This document shows, piece by piece, positions 7,397 to 14,722 of a DNA stretch of 21,619 bases (the stretch's first letter is position 1; every line of letters starts with the position of its first letter). A program made the position numbers and the translations under genes. Under the pieces are notes generated by a model. The model saw only the letters and a list, made by a program, of their open reading frames with translations. It did not search any database and had not been told where the DNA came from. The stretch spans positions 1 through 21,619 of the forward strand of contig MHMF01000030.1 of NCBI GenBank assembly GCA_001821475.1. The letters are read 5' to 3'. The DNA comes from Candidatus Nealsonbacteria bacterium RIFCSPLOWO2_01_FULL_38_120. Lineage in GTDB: Bacteria; Patescibacteriota; Minisyncoccia; Minisyncoccales; GWA2-38-27.

Positions 7397-7936
7397 ATGT
7401 TATCAGTAAAAAAGAAAATTTTATTGCTCTTATTCGGCGGAATTGCTCTTGGTTTTTATTATACTCCCACTCGTCAGTGGAGAATTTTGAAAGGCATATC
7501 TTATGAATGGAATAAAATAGATAGGGAAAAATTAAGGGAAGAAATCAATGAACTTTACAGATCAAAATTAATTTCAAAGAATAGGAATCTAGATGGTTCA
7601 GTTACAGCTGTTTTGACCGAGAAAGGAAAATTGAAAGCCCTCACTTATCGTTTTCATGAAATGAAAATAGAAAAAACGAAGTGGGACGGGAAATGGCGTC
7701 TGGTAATTTTTGATATTCCTGAAAGATTAAGAAAGGGGAGAGACGCTCTTAGGGGGAAATTATTAGAAATTGGTTTCTATGAGTTTCAAAAAAGCGCGCT
7801 TATTGTCCCATATGAATGTAAAAATGAGGTAAATTTTGTGATAGAATTTTTTGACTTAAGAAAATATGTAAGATTTTGCGTTTTAGAATCAATTGATAAT
7901 GAACTTCATCTGAAAAAGATATTCAATTTGGTTTAA
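7397..7936 (+). CDS. PaaX/Cas2-like protein (winged-helix plus Cas2-type ferredoxin fold)
   Basis: This 179-aa protein has a short hydrophobic N-terminus, a winged-helix-like segment (about 30-85, ending in VTAVLTEKGKLKAL) and a C-terminal ferredoxin-like domain (about 98-179). The latter begins WRLVIFDIPERLRKGRDALR and continues GFYEFQKSALIVPYEC. This is the Cas2/PaaX-C pattern, with Asp106 where Cas2 has its metal-binding aspartate. Databases often label such proteins Cas2, but there is no cas1, no other cas gene and no CRISPR array here, so a role in adaptation is unlikely. A PaaX-like transcriptional regulator or a free-standing nuclease are the alternatives. It has its own promoter at 7323-7351 and is followed by a long inverted repeat at 7944-8032. 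Confidence 0.72.
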   Translation: MLSVKKKILLLLFGGIALGFYYTPTRQWRILKGISYEWNKIDREKLREEINELYRSKLISKNRNLDGSVTAVLTEKGKLKALTYRFHEMKIEKTKWDGKWRLVIFDIPERLRKGRDALRGKLLEIGFYEFQKSALIVPYECKNEVNFVIEFFDLRKYVRFCVLESIDNELHLKKIFNLV

Positions 7937-7943
7937 TTTTATT

Positions 7944-8032
7944 TGTAAGAATTAGACGCGTTGTTTACACTTTTTTCTTAAAGGCATCTAAAAAGGAAGG
8001 GAGGGATGTAAACAACGCTCGGGATTCTTACA
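7944..8032. repeat. Long inverted repeat after the Cas2-like gene
   Basis: TGTAAGAAT (7944-7952) pairs with ATTCTTACA (8024-8032), and GCGTTGTTTACA (7958-7969) pairs with TGTAAACAACGC (8007-8018). A symmetric five-base internal loop separates the two stems. The 37-base loop is purine-rich on its 3' side and contains a possible TTTTT/AAAAA inner stem. It begins eight bases after the stop codon. It could be a transcript-end structure or a small mobile element; only one copy is seen. Confidence 0.75.
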
Positions 8033-8111
8033 TTTTATTTTATTACAATGTCTGATTTCATTATTTTTTTTATTTATTTTTATTTGTTGTATTTTGATTT
8101 TTGTTATAATT

Positions 8112-8159
8112 TTCATCGTGGTAAAATTCCTCCGATCGGAGGAATTTTACTACGATGAA
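8112..8159. repeat. ATCGTAGTAAA palindrome family, copy c
   Basis: A 48-base palindrome with 24-bp arms is centred on GATC, with a single G-T position (8120/8151). The sequence is almost identical to copy b across the whole length, which shows it is a dispersed element and not chance pairing. A TATAAT hexamer lies directly before it at 8105-8110 without a clear -35. Confidence 0.9.
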
Positions 8160-8219
8160 GTTATGCGCGGGGGGCGGGGTTTACAAGCGGAATGTATTTT
8201 TATAAAATTTATATAATCT

Positions 8220-8279
8220 GATAAATTTTAAGTTGTTAAATTTTAAGTTGATAAATTTTAGGTTGTTAAATTTTAGAAG
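8220..8279. repeat. Four tandem 15-bp AT-rich repeats
   Basis: Four units of 15 bases follow one another at 8220, 8235, 8250 and 8265. They alternate between GATAAATTTTAAGTT-like and GTTAAATTTTAAGTT-like forms. The array lies in the 429-base gap between the Cas2-like gene and the hypothetical gene at 8366. The rest of that gap holds an inverted repeat, palindrome copy c, a T-rich stretch (8044-8100) and no gene that I can support. Confidence 0.75.
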
Positions 8280-8365
8280 TTTTGCGAGCGCAAGTTTGCG
8301 GCAGTTAATTATTTAGTAAAAATATTTTTGTCCCATTGGCAGGCAGAAATATTTTTGTTTTGTTT

Positions 8366-9043
8366 ATGGCGGGAAATTTGGGCGATATAAAAAATAAAGG
8401 CATAGGGCTGTTTGTTAATAAAAAATTTATTATAATTTCAGTTATTGCTTTAATCCTCGCCATCGGAGGGTTTTTTATTTGGCGAGGATGGGAAAAGTAT
8501 GTTAGGGGAGGGGCGCTGTGGGAGACGGAGTATATGAAATCTGAATATTTTAAGATTGAAGAAACATTGAGCGGAAGAATTGTGGTAAATAAAAAAGCAG
8601 GTCTTACAGCTAATATTCCAGAGGGCTGGATTGTAGATTCATGGGGAGATGGCATATCTTTTGGCAGCCCTGACGTAAAACTAAAGGAAGACGGCTCTCT
8701 TATTTTTCAAAGCATTAAAGACGGAGGATGTGTTGTAAATATTCAGGTCATAAAATACGGGTTATTAGAATCTAAAGGTCCGACAGACGCTGGGTATATA
8801 AGAAATATGATTATGGGCGTAAAAAGCCAGGATAATAATTCAGAAAATTTAAAATACGATGTCTTAAGTGTGAACGGGAGAGATGGCCTTAGGACATTTT
8901 ATTTTAATGGAGATAAAATAACAAAAATGTTTTTTGAAATTCCAATAGGACAGACCCTGTATTCTTTTGACTCCGGCAATATTTTTTCAGATAAATGCGT
9001 TGAAGAGTTTAATAATTTCATAAAAAAGGTTTCTATTAAATAA
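8366..9043 (+). CDS. Membrane-anchored hypothetical protein
   Basis: This protein of about 225 aa has a basic start, one transmembrane helix (FIIISVIALILAIGGFFIW, about residues 20-40) and an extracytoplasmic domain. The segment AGLTANIPEGWIVDSWGDG followed by a mixed beta pattern recalls PsbP/Mog1-like or lipoprotein-type domains, but no family is firmly recognised. The frame is open from a TTG at 8336; the ATG at 8366 is preferred because it keeps a normal-length cytoplasmic end before the helix. It stands alone between repeat-rich gaps, and no regulatory site is obvious. Confidence 0.65.
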   Translation: MAGNLGDIKNKGIGLFVNKKFIIISVIALILAIGGFFIWRGWEKYVRGGALWETEYMKSEYFKIEETLSGRIVVNKKAGLTANIPEGWIVDSWGDGISFGSPDVKLKEDGSLIFQSIKDGGCVVNIQVIKYGLLESKGPTDAGYIRNMIMGVKSQDNNSENLKYDVLSVNGRDGLRTFYFNGDKITKMFFEIPIGQTLYSFDSGNIFSDKCVEEFNNFIKKVSIK

Positions 9044-9062
9044 ATTATGTTTGATTCCAGAA

Positions 9063-9109
9063 TCTAACGCAACATATTTGGCGCGAAGCGCCAAAAATGT
9101 TGCGTTAGA
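9063..9109. repeat. Two-tier hairpin after the hypothetical gene
   Basis: TCTAACGCAACA (9063-9074) pairs with TGTTGCGTTAGA (9098-9109). After a three-by-three internal loop, TTGGCGC (9078-9084) pairs with GCGCCAA (9088-9094) around a GAA loop. It begins 20 bases after the stop at 9043 and may protect or end that transcript, although no T tract follows. The large palindromic element R1 starts 18 bases further on. Confidence 0.8.
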
Positions 9110-9127
9110 AGTTAGAATCCAACTATA

Positions 9128-9300
9128 CTTTGAATTACGAAATGCTTTCTTGGTCCTTTCTTCAAATTTCAGAGCGAAAATTTGATACAATTATAAGGCA
9201 TATGCAAAGCATACGGCGAATAATTGCAGCAAATTTGCAGCTGAAATTTGGAGAAAAGATCAGGAAATTCTCTTTTTATTTGGCATTTTGTAATTCAAAG
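9128..9300. mobile_element. Palindromic element R1, MITE-like (173 bp)
   Basis: The element starts CTTTGAATTACGAAATGC and ends with its inverse, giving 18-bp terminal inverted repeats with one mismatch. Pairing continues inward through the CAAATTTCAG / CTGAAATTTG segments, so the whole element can fold into one long imperfect hairpin. A second copy, R2, lies at 13629-13802 in the same orientation. About 60 bases at the left end and about 70 at the right end are nearly identical between the copies, while the central part differs. No protein is encoded that I can support. It resembles a miniature inverted-repeat transposable element or a BIME-like repeat. Confidence 0.7.
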
Positions 9301-9331
9301 AAATTATATCGGGAATATTCCTCGTTATGAC

Positions 9332-9356
9332 TATAGCGGGAAATGCTCCCGCTATA
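9332..9356. repeat. Hairpin just before the surface-protein start
   Basis: TATAGCGGGA (9332-9341) pairs with TCCCGCTATA (9347-9356) around a five-base loop. It ends ten bases before the preferred start codon at 9367. The upstream ATG at 9343 falls in the loop, which argues against using it. Confidence 0.75.
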
Positions 9357-9366
9357 TTATGGATAT

Positions 9367-12300
9367 ATGCGGGGGATTGCGAAAAGACATTTTTTATTTA
9401 TTTTTTGCCTGCTTTTTGTGGCAGGTTTTTTGGTTTTGCCGGAGCTTGCAATGGGCGCTTCAGAATCTATGGATCCCTTGGAAGCGGTAAAATTTGAAGA
9501 TAAGCTTAAACTTAAAGAGTTAGATGAAACAGTTTTAATAAAATCGCTTGTCCAAAAGTTTAATGAAAAATGGCAAAATGCCGATAATTTAGAAGAAGAA
9601 GCGACACTCGCCTTACTTCAAATGGGAGCTAGAAAAACATTTGCCGATTATTTATTTTTCAGTATGCCCCCAGCTGTCGGGAAAATAATGTTTAATGTGG
9701 TATATAAAATCGCTTGCCTGATTATCACTCAAGATCCGTCCATTATTATTGAAGAAATTGAAAAAATGACTGTTTCTCAAGCAAAAGATTATGTCGCTGA
9801 TTGGCTATTCCAAAACGAAATTAGGGTAAGTAGTGGAAATATAAAGGGTTTATATCGTTCTTACACAAACAGAAAGTTATTGAGAAATTTTATTTTTCCC
9901 TATATTATTGCTTATCGTCCTGTGGACAATTTGACCGGCAAAGTGGCAATGGAAATATATTCTTCCAAAACCATTGATTCGCCCTTTCCTATGGTTGGCC
10001 TTCAATGGGAGGGGGGGATATCTGAAATATCTCCTTTTATAGTTAGGATAAATGGGGAGGCGAAAAAGGTGTGGGTAGGAGCGGGTTTTTATTATGAGTG
10101 GACAAGGGGTCCGAGAATTGATGTTTTATTTGATGAGCCGGTGCCTGATTTTACGGTTAAGGAAACAGGTTTTATTGAGGGGCAGATAAACAATTTTGAA
10201 GAATGGGTAAAAGAAACAGGGATGGCTTTGGACAAGATCATTGCTAAATTATTTGATTATTTTGGAAAAACAGGAGAGAAGGCTGGGTCGGCTGTGGGTA
10301 ATGTCGGTTCAATTTTTTCCAAATTAAATCCGCTTATAGCTAATGTTTCTTCTGAGTCGCCTATTTTTAGCGATTCCGAGGCAAATTCGTTAGATATCAA
10401 TTTGGCTTCGCTTTTATCGGAGTTAAGTAATGGAAATAAGGGAAGTGGGGGAAGCGGGGGGAGCGGAGATGGGACAGGAATAGAGGGGGCAGTTAATAAA
10501 ACAAACAATCTGTTTGAAGAGCTTGAAGATGCGGCGCAGACAGCAGGGCAAATCTCAGCAGGCGATATGCGGGAAATGCTTGACGATATATCGGAAGAAA
10601 TTGATGTTTTGACTCAAGAAGTCGCGGAATTAGCGGGAGAATTGCATGGCGGGCCCATTTTGTTGAATCAAAACGGGGTAGGACAAGTTATGGTATTTAG
10701 TGGCAATAATGGAGAGAGTGAAAAGGGAGAAAGAGGAGAGGCGGGAGAAAAAGGCGAGATAGAAAAGAATGGAGATGGCGGAGATGAATCAGTTGAACAG
10801 ACGGGGCAAGGGCAAATTTTACTCGCCTCAATGCAGGCGGCAAGTTTGTCTATAGGAAGAGGGACAAGCGAAATTATCGTGAGTTATCCTAAAATTTTGA
10901 TTTCTGAAGTTCAGATAGCTGGTGTAGAGAGGCCGAAAGATGAATTTGTGGAGTTATTTAATCCAAACAGCGAAGAGCAGGATTTGACTGGCTGGTATTT
11001 ACAGAAAAAGACAAAATCAGCGGAGAATTTTTCATCATTCGCGTCCAATAATTTATTTAGCGGAAAAAAGATAGCGGGAAAAGGATATTTTTTAATTGCG
11101 AGAGAGGATTCCTCTTTTGTTTATATGGCTGATGTTTTAATTAATGGGGCTTTAGCTGAGAATAATTTATTGGTTTTGAAAAATCCAAACAGAGAAATAG
11201 TTGATAAGGTGGGCTGGGGCGAGGCGAATGATTTTGAAACAGCTCCGGCTGGAAATACCGGAGCCGGACAAAGTTTGGGCAGGGAATGGTCAGAAGCGGA
11301 CGCAAACTATTTTGACACGGATAATAATCTAAATGATTTTAATGTCCAGAATCCGACGCCGAAAAATAGAAATTCGTCCCAATCAATTGAATCTCAAATT
11401 CCTGAACCGGAAATTTCGCCAATTGAAAAGCCGGAAAAAGATATGATTCCTCCGGAAGTGGTCTTTAGTTTGGCAGAAACGCAAAACAATTTTGTCTTCA
11501 AAGTGGGCTGGCAGATAACTGATAGGGCGTTGGAAACAACTACTCCTTCGGGTATGGACGGGTTTTCCTTGAGATGGAAAGAGGGAAAAAAAGAGGAAGA
11601 TGGCGAATGGAATGAAGAGTATTATCAGAAAGTTTCTGGCGCGCCAACCAACTATTCAGGAGGAAAGGAATTTACGGGGAAAAACAATTATATTTATTAT
11701 TTTCAGATAAACGCAAAAGATGCGGCTGACAATGAAAGCGGCTGGTTGCCAGAAACACCGATTTCTACAGAAATTAAATTACCGGAAAAGGTCTTAATAA
11801 ATGAAATTCAGATTGACAGCGTAGAAGGAAATGGCGGAGCCGATGATGATTGGGTTGAACTTTACAATCCGGGCGATTCAGATATTGGGTTAGCTGGCTG
11901 GTCAATTCAAGAGCATAGCGCTGATGAGCCTTGCTCAACGGGAAAAAGTTTCTATAAAAAACATTTTTTTGAAGAGGCGATAATTCCCTCCAAAGGTTTT
12001 TTTCTTATTGTTGACACAGAAGCAAGAGATGGTTTGAAAAATATCGCTAATATGGAGATTGCTTGGTCGCTTACGTTGGGAAATACAATCTATCTCGTGA
12101 AAAATCAAGAAAAAATTGCTGACGGGGAGGATATTGATATTATAGACAAAGTCGGATTTGGAGTTGCTTGTTTTGCGGAAACAAATCCGGCTTTGAATCC
12201 GCCTTCAGCGAAAAGCATTGAAAGAAAAGAGCTTGGCTTAGACACAAACGATAATAGCGCTGATTTTCAAATTAACGAAAGCCCGAGTCCAATAAATTCA

Positions 12301-13620
12301 AAAGGCGAGACGATTTTAGCGCCAGTTGTTTTAGAACCTGCCTCGCCGAGTCAAGGCGGGCCGGTCTGGCAAACATTTCAGGGTAATAATCAGCGGACAG
12401 GCAGGGCCAGCGCTGTTGGAATAAAAAGCGGAACATTAAGAGAAATTGCTGATTTAGGATTATTTAATCAAAGCAGGATGATGACAGTAAGCCAGCCGCT
12501 AATCAGGTCTGACGGCGTTGTTCTTTATGGAGCGGGCGAGGTTGGAGAGGGCGGAGTTGGCGGATGGGGAAAAATATACGCTTTTAATCATAACGGGATT
12601 TCAAAATGGGAGTCAGCGGATTTGGGAAGCCCGATTATATCGCTTTCAATGTCCGCTGACACCAATGCGATTTATTTTTCCTCGTTTTCTGCCGGGCTTA
12701 TCGCTTTGGACACGGAAAGCGGAGCGGAAAAATGGAGATATTATAGCGACGATATAGGTATGATTTCCGGAGTAGCGCAGGACGAAGCCGGCAATATTTA
12801 TTTTACAAATTATTCTTCTGTGGATAAATTTTATTCGCTTAAGCCGGACGGAACTGAAAGATGGGTAAAAGAAGGAGGGCCAAGGGGCGGCTCTCCTTTT
12901 GCCGGCCCGGCAATAGGTAAAGACGGCTTTGTTTATATTATTTGGCAAGGATCAGACAGCGAAAACGGATTGTTAAGGCGTTATTCTTCTGACGGCGAAC
13001 TTAAATGGGAAGAGAGATCGGATTATTCGGCAAGTGGTCCGACAATTGGAGATGATGGCAATGTTTATATTGTTTCTGGCATTTCGGGCGCTTTTGGCAC
13101 AAGGAGAATTCTCTATATCTTCAATTCCGGAGATGGATCGTTAATGGGGCAAAATTATTTTGATTGGGGGCAAATGTTTAATCCTGTAAATTTTCGGGAC
13201 GGGTTTTTTGCGATTGCGGATAGCTGGTCTGTTTTTGGAGTTGAGGCGGGCGGGATTTATTATTATTATCCTCGCTCTGATTTAAAGGTTTTTGATTCGC
13301 GGGGGAATATTGTCTGGCAGACAGCAATTGAAGAAAATGTGTCAATTAACAGTCAGCCAATTTCTGACAGCGAAGGCAATATTTTTCTTGTCAAGACGAT
13401 TTATAAACAACAGCAAAATGGGCCGGGCATGGTTCCTGATTTTTACAGGATTGATATTTTAAGCCCTGATGACGGGCATAGCGTTGGCAGTGTTTCAGTC
13501 TCAGAAGGAGCGTTCATCGGGTCTCTTTCAATAAGCAAAGACGGCTATGTTTATTTTGCCTTGAATTTTAGCGACGAAGGACCAATGGCGAGATTAAAAC
13601 TGTACTCATTGGAGCCGTAA
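9367..13620 (+). CDS. Large secreted protein with two lamin-tail domains and a PQQ-like propeller
   Basis: This 1417-aa protein begins with a signal peptide (basic residues, a hydrophobic core to about residue 26, then LAMGA). A mixed alpha/beta N-terminal part (about 40-290) is of unknown fold. A Gly/Ser-rich linker at about 358-372 and a short collagen-like GERGEAGEKGEI stretch follow. Two lamin-tail domains start at about residues 508 (ISEVQIAG, FVELFNPN) and 808 (INEIQIDSV, WVELYNPG), with a Fn3-like segment between them. The C-terminal 420 residues are a PQQ-like beta-propeller (FQGNNQRTG, IYAFNHNG, LIALDTESGAEKW, YSLKPDGTERW). Lamin-tail and PQQ repeats are common in large bacterial surface proteins that bind partners or nucleic acids. 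The ATG at 9367 is chosen over 9343 because it gives a clean signal peptide. The gene is bracketed by palindromic elements R1 and R2. Confidence 0.8.
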   Translation: MRGIAKRHFLFIFCLLFVAGFLVLPELAMGASESMDPLEAVKFEDKLKLKELDETVLIKSLVQKFNEKWQNADNLEEEATLALLQMGARKTFADYLFFSMPPAVGKIMFNVVYKIACLIITQDPSIIIEEIEKMTVSQAKDYVADWLFQNEIRVSSGNIKGLYRSYTNRKLLRNFIFPYIIAYRPVDNLTGKVAMEIYSSKTIDSPFPMVGLQWEGGISEISPFIVRINGEAKKVWVGAGFYYEWTRGPRIDVLFDEPVPDFTVKETGFIEGQINNFEEWVKETGMALDKIIAKLFDYFGKTGEKAGSAVGNVGSIFSKLNPLIANVSSESPIFSDSEANSLDINLASLLSELSNGNKGSGGSGGSGDGTGIEGAVNKTNNLFEELEDAAQTAGQISAGDMREMLDDISEEIDVLTQEVAELAGELHGGPILLNQNGVGQVMVFSGNNGESEKGERGEAGEKGEIEKNGDGGDESVEQTGQGQILLASMQAASLSIGRGTSEIIVSYPKILISEVQIAGVERPKDEFVELFNPNSEEQDLTGWYLQKKTKSAENFSSFASNNLFSGKKIAGKGYFLIAREDSSFVYMADVLINGALAENNLLVLKNPNREIVDKVGWGEANDFETAPAGNTGAGQSLGREWSEADANYFDTDNNLNDFNVQNPTPKNRNSSQSIESQIPEPEISPIEKPEKDMIPPEVVFSLAETQNNFVFKVGWQITDRALETTTPSGMDGFSLRWKEGKKEEDGEWNEEYYQKVSGAPTNYSGGKEFTGKNNYIYYFQINAKDAADNESGWLPETPISTEIKLPEKVLINEIQIDSVEGNGGADDDWVELYNPGDSDIGLAGWSIQEHSADEPCSTGKSFYKKHFFEEAIIPSKGFFLIVDTEARDGLKNIANMEIAWSLTLGNTIYLVKNQEKIADGEDIDIIDKVGFGVACFAETNPALNPPSAKSIERKELGLDTNDNSADFQINESPSPINSKGETILAPVVLEPASPSQGGPVWQTFQGNNQRTGRASAVGIKSGTLREIADLGLFNQSRMMTVSQPLIRSDGVVLYGAGEVGEGGVGGWGKIYAFNHNGISKWESADLGSPIISLSMSADTNAIYFSSFSAGLIALDTESGAEKWRYYSDDIGMISGVAQDEAGNIYFTNYSSVDKFYSLKPDGTERWVKEGGPRGGSPFAGPAIGKDGFVYIIWQGSDSENGLLRRYSSDGELKWEERSDYSASGPTIGDDGNVYIVSGISGAFGTRRILYIFNSGDGSLMGQNYFDWGQMFNPVNFRDGFFAIADSWSVFGVEAGGIYYYYPRSDLKVFDSRGNIVWQTAIEENVSINSQPISDSEGNIFLVKTIYKQQQNGPGMVPDFYRIDILSPDDGHSVGSVSVSEGAFIGSLSISKDGYVYFALNFSDEGPMARLKLYSLEP

Positions 13621-13628
13621 GCTATTTA

Positions 13629-13802
13629 CTTTGAATTACGAAATGCTTTCTTGGTCCTTTTTCCAAATTTCAGAGCGAAAATTTGATAGAACGAGAAAGC
13701 ATATCCGATGGATATGCTTACGAGTTATAGCGAATTTGTAGCTGAAATTTGGAGAAAAGACCAGGAAATTCGTTTTTTTATTTGGCATTTTGCAATTCAA
13801 AG
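13629..13802. mobile_element. Palindromic element R2, MITE-like (174 bp)
   Basis: This second copy of R1 is in the same orientation and starts nine bases after the stop codon of the 1417-aa gene. The terminal inverted repeats are 18 bp with two mismatches. Its centre forms a perfect 10-bp stem, AAGCATATCC (13697-13706) with GGATATGCTT (13710-13719), different in sequence from the centre of R1. It is flanked on both sides by TATTTA (13623-13628 and 13803-13808), which may be a 6-bp target-site duplication. Confidence 0.72.
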
Positions 13803-13839
13803 TATTTAACGATGGAAATTAGTTGATAGAAACTGGACT

Positions 13840-13880
13840 ACCCTCACCCTTCCTCCCCTCCGATGACCATCGGAGGGGAG
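13840..13880 (-). repeat. CCTCCGATG-GT-CATCGGAGG palindrome, copy 2 (inverted)
   Basis: CTCCCCTCCGATG (13853-13865) pairs with CATCGGAGGGGAG (13868-13880) over 13 bp with a two-base loop. Read on the minus strand, the hairpin and its GGAAGGGTG-type flank match the element before clpB at 3754-3793. The remaining gap up to the promoter at 13958 shows nothing else. Confidence 0.75.
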
Positions 13881-13957
13881 CTCGGATTGTTTTCCATTTT
13901 CTAATTTCTATTACTATTTTCCAATAACTATTTTCAGGAAATTTTTTGGGGATTGGC

Positions 13958-13986
13958 TTTACATTTAGGGCCAAATTGCATATAAT
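13958..13986 (+). promoter_or_regulatory. Promoter of the winged-helix regulator gene
   Basis: TTTACA (13958-13963), a 17-base spacer and TATAAT (13981-13986) form a near-consensus promoter. The predicted start of transcription is near 13993, only about four bases before the ATG at 13997, so the message is probably leaderless. Confidence 0.65.
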
Positions 13987-13996
13987 AATAAAAAAT

Positions 13997-14689
13997 ATGG
14001 AAGACAGAAATATAGTTGAGCTTACTAACAAAATATACAAAATTACTCTTCTTTTTCCAAAAAAGGAACCGTTGAGGTATAAAATCAGGGAAGCGGCTGA
14101 CGAGGTTTTGAAATCGTTAGCTGTTTGGGAAGTATGCGTTAAAGGCGCTCATACCAGATTTTTTTTAACAGATGTCTCTATTAAAGAGAAAGTCGTTTTT
14201 GAATTGGAAAAAAATTTTAATATTCTTAAAAAATATTTTGAGGTTGTCAAATGGCAGAATTGGCTTGGATATTTTGATATTTTGGAGATTGAAGAAAAGT
14301 ATGATAAGATAAAAAGTGATTTTGAAAAAGATTTAGCTTTTTTAAATAGCCAAGCGGAAATTTTAAAAACAAGAAGCGTTTTTGAATGGCAGGAAAAAGA
14401 AACCGTTGGCGATATTAAAGAACAGGTTCGGCAAGGCGATAATGCAAATAAAAAGCAAGAGATTGTCGCATTAAAAGAATGGACGGAAAATAATGAGCTG
14501 GACTCAAGAAAAGAAAAAATTCTTGATTTCTTAAAAGAAAGAGGCAGGGTCCAGGTCTGGGAGATAAAAGAAATTCTCCCTGATATTTCAAAAAGAACTT
14601 TGCGTCGGGATTTTGATAAATTGCTGAAACTAAAAATAGTTGAAAGAGTAGGGGAGAGGAACGAGACATTTTACCGTTTGAAGGTTTAA
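13997..14689 (+). CDS. DeoR-type winged-helix transcription regulator
   Basis: This 230-aa protein has a helical N-terminal part (about 1-115), a charged coiled linker, and a C-terminal winged helix-turn-helix (about 171-230). The latter reads RKEKILDFLKERGRVQVWEIKEILPDISKRTLRRDFDKL and is close to the DeoR-type DNA-binding pattern. The frame is open from an ATG at 13946, but that codon lies upstream of the -35 at 13958, so 13997 is chosen. There is no ligand-binding domain of the sugar type usually fused to DeoR proteins; the N-terminal helices may dimerise or bind a partner. The gene lies directly before an ECF sigma factor whose promoter sits in its last codons, so a role in controlling that gene is plausible but inferred. 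Confidence 0.72.
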   Translation: MEDRNIVELTNKIYKITLLFPKKEPLRYKIREAADEVLKSLAVWEVCVKGAHTRFFLTDVSIKEKVVFELEKNFNILKKYFEVVKWQNWLGYFDILEIEEKYDKIKSDFEKDLAFLNSQAEILKTRSVFEWQEKETVGDIKEQVRQGDNANKKQEIVALKEWTENNELDSRKEKILDFLKERGRVQVWEIKEILPDISKRTLRRDFDKLLKLKIVERVGERNETFYRLKV

Positions 14690-14719
14690 TGATAGGACAA
14701 ATATAATTTTGATAGGACA
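14678..14719 (+). promoter_or_regulatory. Sigma-factor promoter with GATAGGACA direct repeats
   Basis: TTGAAG (14678-14683), an 18-base spacer and TATAAT (14702-14707) form a promoter that starts inside the end of the regulator gene. GATAGGACA occurs twice, at 14691-14699 and 14711-14719, exactly 20 bases apart and flanking the -10. Two same-face direct repeats across a core promoter look like an operator, possibly for the neighbouring winged-helix protein. Confidence 0.5.
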
Positions 14720-14722
14720 TAA

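Noticed and set aside
7397..7936. CRISPR adaptation gene cas2
   Set aside because: The fold resembles Cas2, but cas1, effector genes and an array are missing and a winged-helix part is fused, which favours a PaaX-like or free-standing protein.
8336..8365. TTG start of the hypothetical membrane protein
   Set aside because: It lies in a repeated AATATTTTTG sequence without a ribosome-binding site; the ATG at 8366 gives a normal membrane-protein N-terminus.
9130..9490. Short open frames across R1 and the start of the surface-protein gene
   Set aside because: They read through palindromic arms or overlap the signal-peptide coding region in another frame, with no recognisable protein features.
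13946..13996. Earlier start of the winged-helix regulator
   Set aside because: The codon lies upstream of the -35 of the strong promoter at 13958-13986, so it would not be in the transcript.
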